NCBI RefSeq assembly: GCF_000002985.6
Contig: NC_003279.8
Location: 7,440,001 to 7,504,000 of the forward strand
Length of the DNA stretch: 64,000 bases
Direction: 5' to 3'
Origin: Caenorhabditis elegans
Lineage: Eukaryota > Nematoda > Chromadorea > Rhabditida > Rhabditidae
Shown here: in pieces, positions 1 through 13,729 of the stretch
Numbering within the stretch: position 1 is the first letter of the stretch
How the letters are laid out: each line of letters opens with the position of its first letter
Notes under the pieces: model-generated
What the model saw: the letters and a program-made list of their open reading frames with translations, nothing else
What the model was told of the DNA's origin: nothing
Databases searched by the model: none
Program-made: the position numbers and the translations under genes

Positions 1-2928
1 AAACAAAGCATCACATTTAAAGCGAAATTTTGTTTTCATGAATTACTACCACAGCTAGTGAATCAACTTATAAGTTCAATATCAAAGCTTCCAAGATCAT
101 TAACTCATCTTTAACGAAGGCTTCTTTGTTCTCCATATTTTTTCTCCCGTTCCTTCTCGATGCTTTGGTTTATTATTTTCCGTTTTTTGTTCCCTTCTTC
201 TTTTTTCTTACTAGCACATGATTGAATATTACTCACTTTTTCTTCTTTTTTCTCAACTCAATGACAGCCCGCGGGCAGTTTTTGAGTAAAAAAAGAGAGA
301 AAATCTCGATTCATCCCATCTCCCAAGTGTATAATTATTTTTGTGCTCCAAATCCTATACATCATTTTCAAATATTGTTTCTGTGGCAACCAAACCTTTA
401 ATTTTCAGTATTTCATCTGGTTTCATTTTTCAATTTTGCTTTGAAGACTTAAAAAATCTTTCACAATTTTTAAGGCTTCTAGACATCTTCAGAGAATTAA
501 AAAGTTTCGAAAGTTCATTTGCGTAGTTTTCGAATATTATATACACATATTTTTTAAGACCAAAACACTTGTAAAGAAATCAATCGGAAGTATGTCATTT
601 CCTGGTGTTTCTTCTCAACAAGCGTCATTTTTTCTCACTAACTCCTTTCTAGAAGTAAAAGTAAAAATTTACTTCTTACTTTGATCAAAATGAATCTTCA
701 ATTGGCTTCGTCAGTATTTGAGATTTTTCTCTCAACGCACTTTGCATATCTCCACTCATTTTCTCATTTCTCCTCACAACATTTTCACCTTTAAGCGGTT
801 TTTCTTTAAGTTTCTTCATCTAAAACTCCCAAGAAATTTATGTATAAAACTCTGACAATCGAAATGTAAATTAATTCAATCTACTCATTTTACGGTGTTG
901 TTAAAATTGCATCCTTGTCGGGTGAACGGCAACACTTTTTTCAGGAATTCATGGACAATCGTGGCATGTTTTTTGAATTAAAAATTATTCTCCAAACATA
1001 ACAATTTTTTTTGATTTGAAAAAAAAAACATTTATTTTGGTTTGAAGATTTCGAGTGGTTCTCAAAATTGTCATTTATCGGTATTTCGCCATTTTACGAG
1101 AACCTCTCTACAAGTTATTAGGTAAAACTAAAACTCGCTTTTGTTCAGTAAAATCTTAAAGTCGTTATTTTTTTTCAATTAATCTTCAATAAAATCTTGG
1201 AAAACGTGCCGCATTTGGCAGTTTTGTAGAGTTCTCCCCTATCTCGGTATGCTATGAAGATGTCCAAGTTTCGAAAAAAATAATACAGGATTAGAAAAAA
1301 AGGAAATGAGATAATGAAAAAAGTCGTGAAATTTCCATTGACTGTGTTCAAGCCCTTGTGTAAATAACTAGTTAACTATTCCCCCTCTTCGTTTTCTTCT
1401 TCCCCTTCTTTTTTTTTCTTTTTACTTGAGACAAGTCAGAAGTCACACTAACTCACCGATGTTTTGTCTTTGACGGATTTTTTTGTGTTGTGAAAAGTAC
1501 ATTCAAATGTATTCTCATTTTATATACTCATTGAAATGTCTGAATAATGTTTTGAAAATTCATTTAGTCGTTCCATATTCTATTATTTGACAAATGTTAT
1601 TTAATGAGATTATTTTAAGGTTTCAAAAATGTTCGGAAAAGTTCTCCAGGCTCTATTAAAAGTTAAAAATTCGGGAAACATTTGAGCAAGTTTCCAGAGA
1701 TATCTAGTAGACCAGCAGACCTGTTTACGAGTCCGAAACCTTGTACCCCCAGCTGAGCAAGGAGTTTAGCACTTTTTAGAGCCGCTTTGACGTCAGTGAG
1801 CCTTTTTTCAAATACGGGGTTTTAAAATTATTATCCTGACTCACGTTATTTGAAATATACTTCTCAAATATTCATTTTCCAGACAGTTTTTACTATCATT
1901 ACTTTTGAGCTGGAAAATATGGGATAGTATATTTGAAATGTTTTTGTATCTATAATTGTTTTGTCTTTCATTTTCAACCAATATTAAGCCGAAAAAATTA
2001 ATTTGTTCTCAATTCTAAATACTCTCAACTAGTCGTCTTCTTCTTTTTTTTGTCCTACTATCCAGTACAATTCATCAATAATTCAACTCTTTTCCCCTTT
2101 ATTAGACCCCTCTTTTAGCAGTTTTGGGCACATGATCTTGAGGGAATCCACGTCATCTTTGACCTAGAAAATGAGAACCAGTTACGGAGGAAGAAGCCCC
2201 TTTTTATTTTTAAAATCCTTTTTTTCTTCGTCTCTCACTCCACAAATTTGTTTCCCAAGAGAACGATTCTGTTACAATTCTCTGACACACTCGAGTCTTC
2301 ATCTTCACGGCTTCTTCCTTTGCCACGTCATCCTCATTCAATCTCAGATATTCAAATTTCGTAAATGTTTCGTTGTTCTGCTCTTGATTGCAAAACATCA
2401 ACACTTTATAAAAATGCAGTAAATTTTGATGAAGAAGTGGCAGGAGAAAGAAGAAGACCAAATGAAATTGGAGACTTTTGAAAGCTTTTAACGAATTTTT
2501 GAGGTCCCGCTGGTCCTCGACCTCATGTCCTGTTTGCTGCTTTTTGCTCTCTATTTACTCCATTTTCTCACTTTTTTTGGATAACGGTTAAGAAAATTGA
2601 TTGATTATCATTTTTTGGAAACTCCGCAAGAGGTATTGAACTTCTTATCAGGATAAGTTGTGTTTTTAAGATCATCTGATCTAAGCTATATTTATCCAAC
2701 TCGTCACAAGATAAACATTCTTCTAGAAATAAATCTTCACGACTACTTTTATTTATGAGTTTGGAGAGTGTTTTCTATAGTGTACTTATTATTTGAATGG
2801 AAAATGTCTAAGATTACTCAAACGGTACTAAGCTGGCGTAGTGAAACATAAAACTTTAACGTTCGTTTTCGTCTCATATATCCTTGCTTTCTTTCTCAGT
2901 AATCTTATTTTATTTAATTCAATTTTAG
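1..2928 (+). other. unc-13: unc-13 intron sequence upstream of the first visible exon
   Basis: No convincing exon is visible in these 2.9 kb. The sequence is AT-rich with poly-T and poly-A runs, and the short open frames on both strands lack codon bias or flanking splice sites. The stretch ends in a good 3' splice site (polypyrimidine run, then TTTTAG at 2923-2928) feeding the exon at 2929 in phase 0, so an earlier unc-13 exon lies to the left of the window. The gene is known to make long and shorter isoforms from separate promoters, so this intron could hold a promoter for a shorter form; I see no motif that proves it. Confidence 0.6.
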
Positions 2929-5900
2929 TCATCTCAAGCTTCACTGGTGGCCACCACGGGGGGAACGTTGTTGCAAAATTTGTTTCTGTACCGGCCAAAG
3001 CTGGCGCCGGCTGGACATGGCGCCACGGCGTCTCAATTCCAGTCACCAGCAGGCGCCACTCGATTTTATGCCAATCACAACAATAACAACAACAATGTTT
3101 CCAAAAATGAATTGGATTCCACGACTGAAACACCGCCCGATCCATCTAGAACACCATCCACGTCATCAATGAATCCAGTGCCAAGTCTTGCAGTTCCAAT
3201 GTCACCTGGTCCCTATCTTAACAGTGATCCGCCATCACCAGTGTCTCCAAATCCACAAATAAAAAGAAGTATCTATAGGATAAAGGAATCATATGAAGAT
3301 CGGAATGGTGGAAGAGAACGAATATATACAACAAATCTTGTTAGTGTTTATCTAGAAAAGATGAAACCACCAGATGAACTAGAAGAAGGATCATCAGGAT
3401 CAATGCGAGAAACTCAAAATGAAATTAAAAATGGAACACAACTACATAATGCTGAATCAAATATCTTCTTTCCGCAAGATTCTGTTCCAAAATCAATATC
3501 TTATAATGCCGGAAATCTGAAAAATACGAGTATCACAACTTCAAAGACATCATCAGCTATTACAAATCACAGTAGCCTTCCTCCACAACCTCCATCAAAA
3601 CCTGCAAGTCGGGATTCTGATCCGATGAAACAGTTACTCACATTCTCCAAATCATTTAAGAAAGTCAGACGTGTAAGATCTGCAATGCCACGCCGACGGA
3701 AACGAAAGCGGGTGAAGATCAAGAAATCAAGAAGTTGTCCGATTTTATGGAAAACTGAGAAAACACCGCACCCGATGAAAAGCAAGAGTATGACGTGTAT
3801 TCGGATACCGAAGAAAACTGTTATTGCTCCATTGCGAAAAGAAATAAAAATTGTGAGAATGAAGCCACCCGCAGCAAGATGTGAATCTGATTCAAAAGCT
3901 CATAAAAAGAAGAATTTATTGGATGTTTATAAAGATATGGGAAAGGTAAAATATGGCTCCGACTGATTAATTTAGTGTAATAGATTAATGGCGATCGCAT
4001 ATTTCTTTTATTAAATCAAATTTGTTTTCAGAGTACTGTGCTTGACGGGAACGGGAGTTCGGCTGCCAACGCCTTCTACAAATCAATCGATGCAGCTCCA
4101 AACATGAATGTGGCCCGAACGAAGACAAGTATTCCACTTGTTTCCGAACTTGTAAGTCTGAAATTTTATTAAGATTTAAAGCAAACTTCTTCTACTCTGA
4201 TTGCACACTTGTAAACTTCTAAACAAAAAATTTTGAGGAGTGACAATTTAAAAATGTTTAAAATATGCTAACATTTTCTGGAGGATCAATGTTCAGTATT
4301 ATTCTAACATCAACAAAAAACCTACTACTAACATGAAACTTTGATAAATGGTTAGATCTTGAGTTTTTATAGGTCACTGTGGCCGGTAATTAATTAAATT
4401 TCTAAACTTTTTGTGTTTACTTCCACTTCAAAATTCTATAACTTTTTGAAACATTAACTAAAAGAGGTTTTTAATTACTCAATAAACTTAAAATACCCAG
4501 AAAATACAAAATTTCATAACGACCTCTCAAAAATCTCTAAAAGATTTATATGGCGATTCAGGTTTTCGAAAAACGGTGAAATTTTCGGAAATTAATTCTA
4601 ATTTAATGATTATTGAACACATTTTTGACCGCCAAAAAAAAATTTGATGACTTTTCAAGAGATCTCATTTTGAAAATCGAGATTTTGATACAATTTTAAA
4701 TTTAATGGACGAATGAAAACTATTTCGTAATTGTTTTTTATTTAATTTTACAATAAAATTTTTGAACATCTTTGAATAAAATTATAGACAATCAATCAAG
4801 TACACAGTGTGTCTACAACATATTGAAATATTGATATAATTGACGGTTAACTGTTTAATATAAGATCATAAAACATACGAAAACTTAAGTATTAAAATTT
4901 CTCGAGCACAAATTCTGATTGTTCTCCTCAAATTCTTCACCTTCTACTATTTTCACTATTTCCTTCCCCTTACCCATCACACTCGTTAATTGCATTTTAT
5001 CACAATTTCAGGTTCTAAAGGTAAGACAGACTACACCACTTCTTCTATTAGTAGGATACGGTAAAATTGCAAAACAACAGAAATCTTTTAGAACTTTGCT
5101 TTTTCTTAACTATGAATAGCTTTTTTTTGGTTTATTTTTTCATATTTCAAGTTTCATTCATGAAACCTTTTGATTTTAGCTAAAGATTTAATTTTAGCTT
5201 TCTTAAGTTTTTGCATGTCCTACAGCTTCTCGCCCCACCCTTTGTTGCTTTAACAACGATCGATTTCAGATTTAAACAACAATTGAAAAATGTTTTAATT
5301 TTGCATTAAATGATTACTGCATGAATGCTTAGCATGAAAGTACCGAAAACTTATTTGAAATTCCAACAATTTTCAGACGATGGCCACAAAACGTGCGCAA
5401 GCAGGTCTGGCGAATGCGGCAAGAACGACGTTCTCAGATACAGAATTAGTAAGTTTTGGGATACTTGGTTACGTTTTAAGTTATGCTTCTTTATTTAAGC
5501 AGTAATAATTAATTTTTCCTTGGGAGCAATGTGCACAAAATTGTAGAGTTTCAACAAAATTTTCGATTTCGTTATCATTAGTTTTAAAAACTTTTTTGAA
5601 AAAAAATTCCTGATTATGTGTGTGAGAACTGATGACTGATAATTTTTAGTCATATTTTTAATTTTTGATTTTTGCTCCAGTTTTATGTAATTTATTCTTA
5701 CAGAAAACTCATGTCTACAAGAAAACTCTACAAGCATTGATCTACCCGATCAGTGCAACAACTCCTCACAACTTCGCAACTACAACATTCCAAACACCCA
5801 CGTTTTGTTACGAATGCGAAGGATTATTGTGGGGATTGGCTAGACAAGGATTGCGATGTACTCAGTGTCAAGTGAAAGTTCACGATAAATGTCGTGAATT

Positions 5901-8900
5901 GCTCAGCGCTGATTGTCTTCAAAGAGCAGCCGAGAAGTCGACGAAACATGGAGAAGCTGATAGAACACAGTCACTTGTCAATGTTATCAGAGATCGAATG
6001 AAGATTCAGGAACAGAATAAGCCTGAAGTGTTTCAGATGATTAGAACAGTTTTTGATGTGGATGAGAATATTCAAAAAGAGACTTTGAAAACTGTAAAGG
6101 CGTCTATTTTGGAAGGAAGTAGCAAATGGAGTGCAAAGATTACATTGACAGGTTTGTTTTTAAAATTCGTTTTGAAAATCGTTTTTCTCAGTTTGAAAGT
6201 GGTATTAAATTTAGTAAGCTTTTTCTCAATCACTGTATCAACCAATGAGAAGCTTAAAGTTGGACAACTTCCTAATAAAGTTGGAAACTTTCTATCAAAT
6301 TTTTGCAATATTTTGATTTTGGTGTTGATCAGCTCATCCAACAATTTCTTGGCATAAACTTTTCAATTTTTCCCAGAGTCCTAATAAATCTTTACTAGTG
6401 ATTAGATGCTGGATTCAAGTTCGCTCTTCAACCATTAACTCAATTTTTGATCCATTTCTTACAAAGTTCATTTTCAGTGCTTTGTGCGCAGGGACTTATT
6501 GCCAAGGACAAAACCGGAAAAAGTGATCCATATGTGACAGCTCAAGTTGGAAAGACCAAACGAAGGACACGAACCATACACCAAGAGCTCAATCCAGTTT
6601 GGAATGAGAAATTTCATTTGTGAGTTATTTTTCTCTTGAGATTCGTGACTGTTTTTCAAAAACCCTCTTTTCCAGTGAATGCCACAACTCCACGGACAGA
6701 ATTAAAGTTCGAGTTTGGGACGAGGATAATGATTTGAAATCCAAGTTAAGGCAAAAATTGACTCGTGAATCTGATGATTTCTTGGGACAAACAGTAATTG
6801 AAGTTCGAACTTTATCTGGTGAAATGGATGTCTGGTATAATCTTGAAAAGAGAACTGATAAATCTGCTGTATCCGGAGCAATTCGATTGCATATCAATGT
6901 TGAAATCAAGGGAGAAGAGAAACTTGCACCGTATCATGTTCAGTATACATGTCTTCATGAACATCTTTTTGCTGCTCATTGTGTAGATGAAGAAGTTAAA
7001 CTTCCAAAAGTTCGAGGCGAAGATAGTTGGAAAGTTTGCTTCCAGGAAACTGGTCAAGAGATTGCTGAAGAATTTGCGATGCGGTATGGAATTGAAAGTA
7101 TTTACCAGGTGAGCATGAGTTTTTTCAATGGTATTAATATTTAAATTTTTAAATATTTAAAAAACGGAAATGGCAAGGCAGGCGTCTTGTCTGATATATG
7201 GAAACTTAGCTCAAAGTGTTGAATTTTAGAAATAAAAACTTCAATGATAAGAGTCTATTTGAATAATCTTCAAATAAGTTGTTGTGCTAATTGCAAGGTC
7301 CAATGTCATGAAAATGTTCTTAAAAATTGTTAATTTTGCTCAATTTTAGGCCATGACTCATTTCGCATGCCTATGTACTAGATACATGTGCGCAGGAGTA
7401 CCTGCAGTCTTGTCAACACTTTTGGCCAATATAAATGCGTAAGTGTTTTTTTCTCATGGAAATGTGATACTTTAGCCAGTATGATGGTAGAAGGTGACGT
7501 CTTATTTTGTGTCTTTATGCTTTTTCTTCTTCAAACTACTATTGTATCAAGAGACTAATCTCATAGACAAACAATCACACAATAAAATTTAGATTCATTA
7601 TAACTTCTTCAATTTTTATATCGTTATTATTACTTCTTTCTAGATATGGAAAACGATATGGCAGAAGAATTAAAAATGTATTTCCCCAAAACTGACTTTC
7701 CCAATTTATAATTCATACTTTTTAGGTACTATGCTCATACAACTGCCACGTCAGCAGTCTCTGCTCCTGATAGATTTGCTGCATCCAACTTCGGAAAAGA
7801 ACGATTTGTGAAACTTCTTGATCAACTTCACAACAGTTTGAGAATTGACTTGTCAGCATATAGGGTGAGTTTAGAAGTAGAGTAGGGAAAAAACAGTCCA
7901 AACGATGTTTTGATTTTTGAAGTGTTAAATCAATGTTTCGAAATTTTGATTTTTTAACTAACAATAAGCACTATAGGACTCTTTTTGAACGTTTAACTTA
8001 AAATCTTCCCTATGGAGCAATAGCTGATATACTCCATTTCAAAATTCGAAACTTTCAACTTGAAATATTAAAATTTTCCAAACAGACAATATAAAATAGT
8101 GTTGTTCCCTGATTTTAGATGTAACATACTTTTTTATTATATTTTTTTTAATTTCCGTCAATATTTGTCAATTTGTCAATAGAAAATGAGTGCACATCAG
8201 TCTTCTTATCCAAGTTATTTTCGATTTATCTATTACTAAATATTTATATTTTCTATTCAACCCCTCTTCGTCTTCGTCACATTTTTCGTCTCACCTATTC
8301 CTATAATTCATCCTCACTAATCGGGTTGTATATGTGCCTGGACAAATGTGCTCGAGCTTCGATATGAGAGAGATTCTCTCACAGCTTTTCTTCTAAATAT
8401 CTCGAGCTCTTCTCAGATCCAGTTTTCTCTATCTTCTCGGCTTAGTTGCCGGGAAACGGCACCCACAGTGTGTCCACCACAAAATCCTTCGTTTTTTCTC
8501 TTTCTTTCCCAAGGCAATGAGAAAACGTCAGAACATGAAAAAACGAGGTTGTGTTGTAGATGAGAAATGAGAGAGAAAGAAGCACATCAAATTGTTTGTC
8601 GAGAGCCTTTTTCGCCTTCTTCCACGCACTATCTTGAAGATTGAATAAATATATTGGAATCTTTTTTAGGAGGATATATTTGAAATATTGCCCCTGATTT
8701 CTACCATAAAATCTCATCTTAAAACGTCCTTAAATTCTAGAAAAGTGCACATTTTTGCGATTTTAAGCTACATCAAAACCGAATCAACCAATCCTTTTGG
8801 TGGTTTTTTAAAATGAATATTCTTGTGTGAATGTTTTTTGCTTGAAAAAATCGTACTATTCTCAAAACTTTCTCAACGAAATCAAAATGTATGTGTCTCT

Positions 8901-11900
8901 GTGATAAAACTTTGGATTATAAAGGAATAAGAAGACGTGAGAAACATTCAATATTCACTCAAAACTATGCTTCTATGTCTTTTTATGTCTTTGGTGTCAT
9001 TTTAAATAAGAAGAAAATAGAAAAAATAAACTTAAAAAACCTGTCGATTTCAATTTTCATTTATAGTTGAACTGGATGAATGAACTCTTCCTCGACTCTT
9101 TTTTTCTGGTTCGTTGCTCACTCTCTTACCTTTAAAACACCACCCACTGCCTAAAAAGTGACTCGAAAATGAATATGTTATTGAAATTTAAAACTTCCCA
9201 CCTTCCCACACAACCAATTTCGGGTCGATCTAGACTAAAAATGTTTGATATAAAAAGTGAGAGAATGGGAATTTTAGATGTGACAAATTCCTAATCTTTG
9301 AATAAATTCTTATAAGTTTTGCAAAATTTCAAATTTACAATTAGGTAAAAAGAGACAAATGAATATTTTTTTTTAATTAGAAATAAATTATTTGAATAAA
9401 TCTGTATGCAATTTTGATTATTTTAAGAAGAGCTTCCATGGTAGGAAACGCTCACAAGTGCTTTGCCAGAATTAGGCGAACCTCGACTTAGCCTTATTTT
9501 TCTATGAAAACAAATTTTAAGATTAATAGCGTCCATGAAGTCAATGTTGCGAGGTTCTTGATGGGAAAATTGCAAGTTGTCTGTATTTATAGGAACTAAA
9601 CTTGAGATAGAAACGAACTTTTATATCCTACTCTTGAATTTTTCTAACAGACTTTTTCTTGAAAATATAAGACCAACTCACAAATCCGTTATGGTCTTCC
9701 ATATTTTCCACGGATTATCTGCAGATTTATGAGACTTTGGAAAAATTTCTTCCTTCAATGTAACAGAAATTTCAATTCATCATTTCCCCATTTTTTTTCT
9801 CAACGTGATTCAAATAAATTCAATTTCTCTTCTCTTATTCAGAGTCTCAATTCCTTTTTGAAAAGTGCTCCGTGTGCACTCTCGGGGGCCTTTCAAATAT
9901 TCTGACACTTTTCAAAACATTTGACACATTCTTCCTTAAGACACCCTCCTACATTTTTTGTGTCATCTATTCTTTGACGCTTCCTGGTTTTTGAGGTTTT
10001 CATTTTCTAGATGTTTGGGACATTTTCAGTCATCATTTTTCATAAACTGTTTCAAACTCCCAAAACATTAATGTTGACACAAAGATTGAAAAAAAGTGAA
10101 TAAAAGTTTTGAAAACAAGTTTATCTAGAAAAAATCTTCCTTCTTTTTCAGTCAAAACTGGAAGACTAACCAACTAAATATCCGTTTTGAATCAAAACAA
10201 AATCTGATCAAATAATCATATTTTCAGAATCATTTTCCCTCTTCGTCGCCTGCCAAACTTCAAGATCTTAAATCAACCGTTGATCTTCTTACTTCAATTA
10301 CATTCTTTCGCATGAAAGTGAGTTACAAACTAATTGATCATCGTCTGAACTTTTCATGAAAATTTAATTTTTAATGAACATGAACCTTTTTTTCAGGTTC
10401 TCGAGTTGGCGAGCCCACCGCGAGCATCAACAGTTGTTCGCGAATGCGCAAAAGCCTGCATGCAGCAGACCTATCAACTGATGTTTGAATCATGCGCTGA
10501 ACAATTCCCAATTTTGGACACTTCAGTTCAATTCTGGTATGAATTCATCGACTATATAATGCGAGTAATTGAAGAAGATCAAAAAAACTATACACCAGCA
10601 TTGAATCAATTCCCTCAAGAACTGAATGTTGGGAATTTATCCGCTGAAACACTTTGGAGTATGTACAAGAATGATTTGAAAATGGCATTAGAAGAACATG
10701 CACAAAAGAAACGATGCAAGACGCCTGAATATATGAATTTATATTTCAAGGTTAAAGGTTTCTATTTCAAATATGTCGCTGATCTTTCAACATACAAATC
10801 ATCAATTCCCGAGTTTCCTGCATGGTTTATTCCATTCGTCATGGATTGGCTCAATGAAAATGACGAACATTCGATGGATATTCTCAGAAATGCATACAAT
10901 GTGTAAGTTTTGTTTTTGAACTGGTTTTGTGAGCTGAGATCCTTGCTCTAAGATGTTACTACTTTCTAAATGTCATAAGAACCTTGACCAAAATAATTAT
11001 ATCAAACTTTTCATATTTTCAGAGACAAAGCTGACAACTTCCCACAAACATCAGAACACACAAAGTTCTCGAACAGTGTTGTTGATGTGTTCACCCAACT
11101 AAACGCTGCATTGAAGCTCCTCAAACAAATGGACTGTCCAAATCCAGAAGTTGCTGCTGATATGATGAAGAGATTCAGTAAAACATTGAATAAAGTTCTT
11201 CTTGCATACGCTGATATGGTTCAAAAAGATTTTCCGAAATTTGCACATGACGAGAAGCTTGCGTGTATTCTAATGAACAATGTTCAGCAATTACGGTTTG
11301 TCTTCGTTTCAAAATTTTTCAAAATCAACGACAATAGTTGCTTTAACTTTAAAAACCAATTAGCGAATTTTTATCAGTTTAGACTCACAGTGGCATCAAA
11401 TAACCGAATTTCAAAATTACACTTTTGAAAAATTTCTCCGATATTCTTTATGGATATTTTTTTGGAATTTCGAAAAAAAAAATTAAGTTTCAACAGAAAG
11501 TAATGATTTTTTATTAGGTATACTAAAATTCCCTATTGCATTATTGATAGTTGTTTCAATTGAATTTTGAGGCGTTAGGCACCCAATTTGCCGAGTGCTT
11601 ATCGATTAACAATGCAAAATGAAGTGATAGTTCAAAGAATTGGATTTCCGGCTGCTGCTGCGTTTTAGATGTCTCATTATGAAAATTCGGGTTATTATGA
11701 GTTCATTGCAAAAACCCAGAAAAAATAGCAACTTACATAACTGTACATAAATTTCATAAATAAGTAATGAATATTGCAGTGTGCAACTCGAAAAGATCTA
11801 CGAAACAATGGGCGGAGCAGAACTTGACGAACATATTGGACAAGTGCTTACAGTCCTTCAAAAGAAGTTGAATTCTGTTCTAGACAGACTTTCAGCTGAA

Positions 11901-13729
11901 TTTGTGACCACTTTGGAACCCCATATTCATGAACAAACAATCAAATTGGGTATGCTCCTCGTTAAAATAAAGGGTCCACAACTTCAAAAGACACAAGTTC
12001 AACCGGAAGCCGATGCAGTTCTAGAACCGTTGATGGATCTTCTTGAAGGATCATTGAGAAGATACGCGGATCAGTGTGAGAAAACGGTTCTGAAGTATAT
12101 TCTCAAAGAACTTTGGAAAATAACAATTGTTAATATGGAAAAGAGAGTTGTTCTACCACCATTATCAGATAAGGCTCTATTGAAACAACTGCCGAATGCC
12201 AAAATTGGAGATGTTACGAAGTTAATGTCAACAAACATTCAAAGTATAAAGGGAATGAATTCCGTTAAAGATATGATGGATATGGCAAGAGAATCTGAAA
12301 AATCTCTAACACCCAGACAATGTACAGTTCTTGATTGTGCACTTGACGCCATTAAAGACAGTTTCCATGCATCCGGAAAAGGACTTAAGAAATCATTCTT
12401 TGAGAAATCACCTGAACTCCAATCTCTCAAATATGCACTCAGTTTATATACACAGACTACTGAGCAACTCATCAAAACGTTTATTACAAGCCAGCGACAG
12501 CAAGGTATTTGTGTTTTCAAAGTTTTAAAAATCTTGAATATTGAATTTCAGATCTCCCAAGTCAAGAGCAACCAGTTGGAGAAGTTAGTGTTCAAGTTGA
12601 CTTATTCAGTCATCCAGGCACTGGGGAACAGAAGGTTACCGTTAAAAGTGAGTTTGAAAATAATCGCTGATATGAATATTAGGTTGAAAAAACTAATTCT
12701 AAAAAAAATCTGTTGATGCAATCGTATAAATTTTTGAAATTTTGGAAAAATGGAGAGGTAAGAATAGAATTTGTATTCTTGTCTTATGACACGATTCGTA
12801 TGGAATCGTATTGAAATGAAAACAAATAAAATAAAAACAGAATACTGAAACTCCGATGCTACACTTACCGTAACAATAAAACTTTCAGTCCTTGCCGCAA
12901 ACGATCTTCGATGGCAAACCTCGTCAGCTTTCAAACCATTTGTTGAAGTGCATCTTGTCGGACCACATCTTTCAGACAAAAAGAGAAAATGGTCGACAAA
13001 GACCAAAGCAGGCAACTGGGCTCCAAAATTCAACGAAACTTTTCATTTGTAAGAATACCTGCAGGTTATCTTAAACTGGTTCCAAATATTTGATATTTCA
13101 GCTTCCTTGGAAATGAAGGAGAACCTGAACATTACGAGCTTATGTTTCAAGTCAAGGATTACTGTTTTGCACGAGATGATCGAGTTGTTGGAGTTGGAGT
13201 TCTGCAGTTATCATCTGTCGTTGATCAAGGTGAGTTAAAGAGATACAGCTAACTATAAGAAATACGAATTTTCAGCGGGATCCTGCGCCATGTGGGTTCA
13301 ACTTGGAACTCGACTGCATATCGACGAGACTGGGCTCATTTTGCTCAGGATTCTTTCACAGCGTCAAACTGATGAGGTAAGATACTTCAAAAGCTTGAGA
13401 AAAAAATCTGAAATTTTAGTTTTCACATAATTCAGGAAAGCGACCAAAGAAATTATTTATAAGACCCTCTCTAAAAAATTTTTCCACAATTTGGCAGTTT
13501 GTCGAAACTTTGACTGAAAATTTTGAAGTGTTTAATTATGGTATTTGGTCCTGTTAAATCATTATATGAGCGTTTTTAGAAACTCACATATTTCCAAAAA
13601 AAATTCAATAATCATTTTTCATTTTTACAGGTGGCAAAGGACTTTGTACGCCTAAAAACGGAATGCCGATACGAGACAGAAACAGTAATGGCTGCATCAG
13701 CATCAAGTCAAAACATCAATCGAACATAG
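2929..13729 (+). CDS. unc-13: UNC-13 (Munc13 family) synaptic vesicle priming protein, 3' part
   Basis: Munc13 proteins prime synaptic vesicles by opening syntaxin at presynaptic active zones. Exons read from splice sites: 2929-3945, 4032-4151, 5012-5020 (9-nt candidate), 5377-5448, 5704-6151, 6478-6619, 6676-7108, 7350-7438, 7726-7864, 10228-10317, 10397-10902, 11023-11295, 11780-12504, 12552-12647, 12889-13048, 13102-13229, 13276-13376, 13631-13729 (TAG). They give 1548 residues in one frame. The first exon encodes a serine/proline-rich then strongly basic region. A full C1 zinc/diacylglycerol domain lies at 5767-5915 (H-X12-C-X2-C-X13-C-X2-C-X4-H-X2-C-X7-C). The C2B domain follows ([11 protein letters not shown], then WDEDND), then the MUN domain across 7350-12504, then the C-terminal C2 domain. 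The N-terminal exons lie outside the window. Identity is certain at the family level, and C. elegans has one gene of this type. Confidence 0.96.
5012..5020 (+). other. unc-13: candidate 9-nt microexon of unc-13 (Val-Leu-Lys)
   Basis: A pyrimidine-rich acceptor ending ATTTCAG at 5011 and a strong GTAAGA donor at 5021 bracket nine bases reading VLK in phase 0. The exons on either side (ending 4151, starting 5377) are also phase 0, so inclusion adds three residues between SEL and TMATKR without changing frame. Whether it is constitutive, alternative or fortuitous cannot be told from sequence. Confidence 0.5.
7865..10227 (+). other. unc-13: large 2.36-kb intron inside the UNC-13 MUN domain
   Basis: It is bounded by a GTGAGT donor after the codons for AYR and a TTTTCAG acceptor before NHFPSSS. 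No splice-flanked open frame with coding character was found on either strand. It is unusual among the short introns of this gene and may hold regulatory elements. It contains fragments resembling dispersed worm repeats around 9430-9500. Confidence 0.6.

Noticed and set aside
2171..2461. Overlapping 83-codon ORFs on both strands in the first unc-13 intron
   Set aside because: Phe/Ser-rich low-complexity peptides without splice sites; mutual shadows on opposite strands.
2841..3145. Overlapping ORFs in other frames or strand across the first unc-13 exon
   Set aside because: The phase-0 exon 2929-3945 joins perfectly to the next unc-13 exon; the other frames are shadows, including a signal-like hydrophobic peptide that ends inside it.
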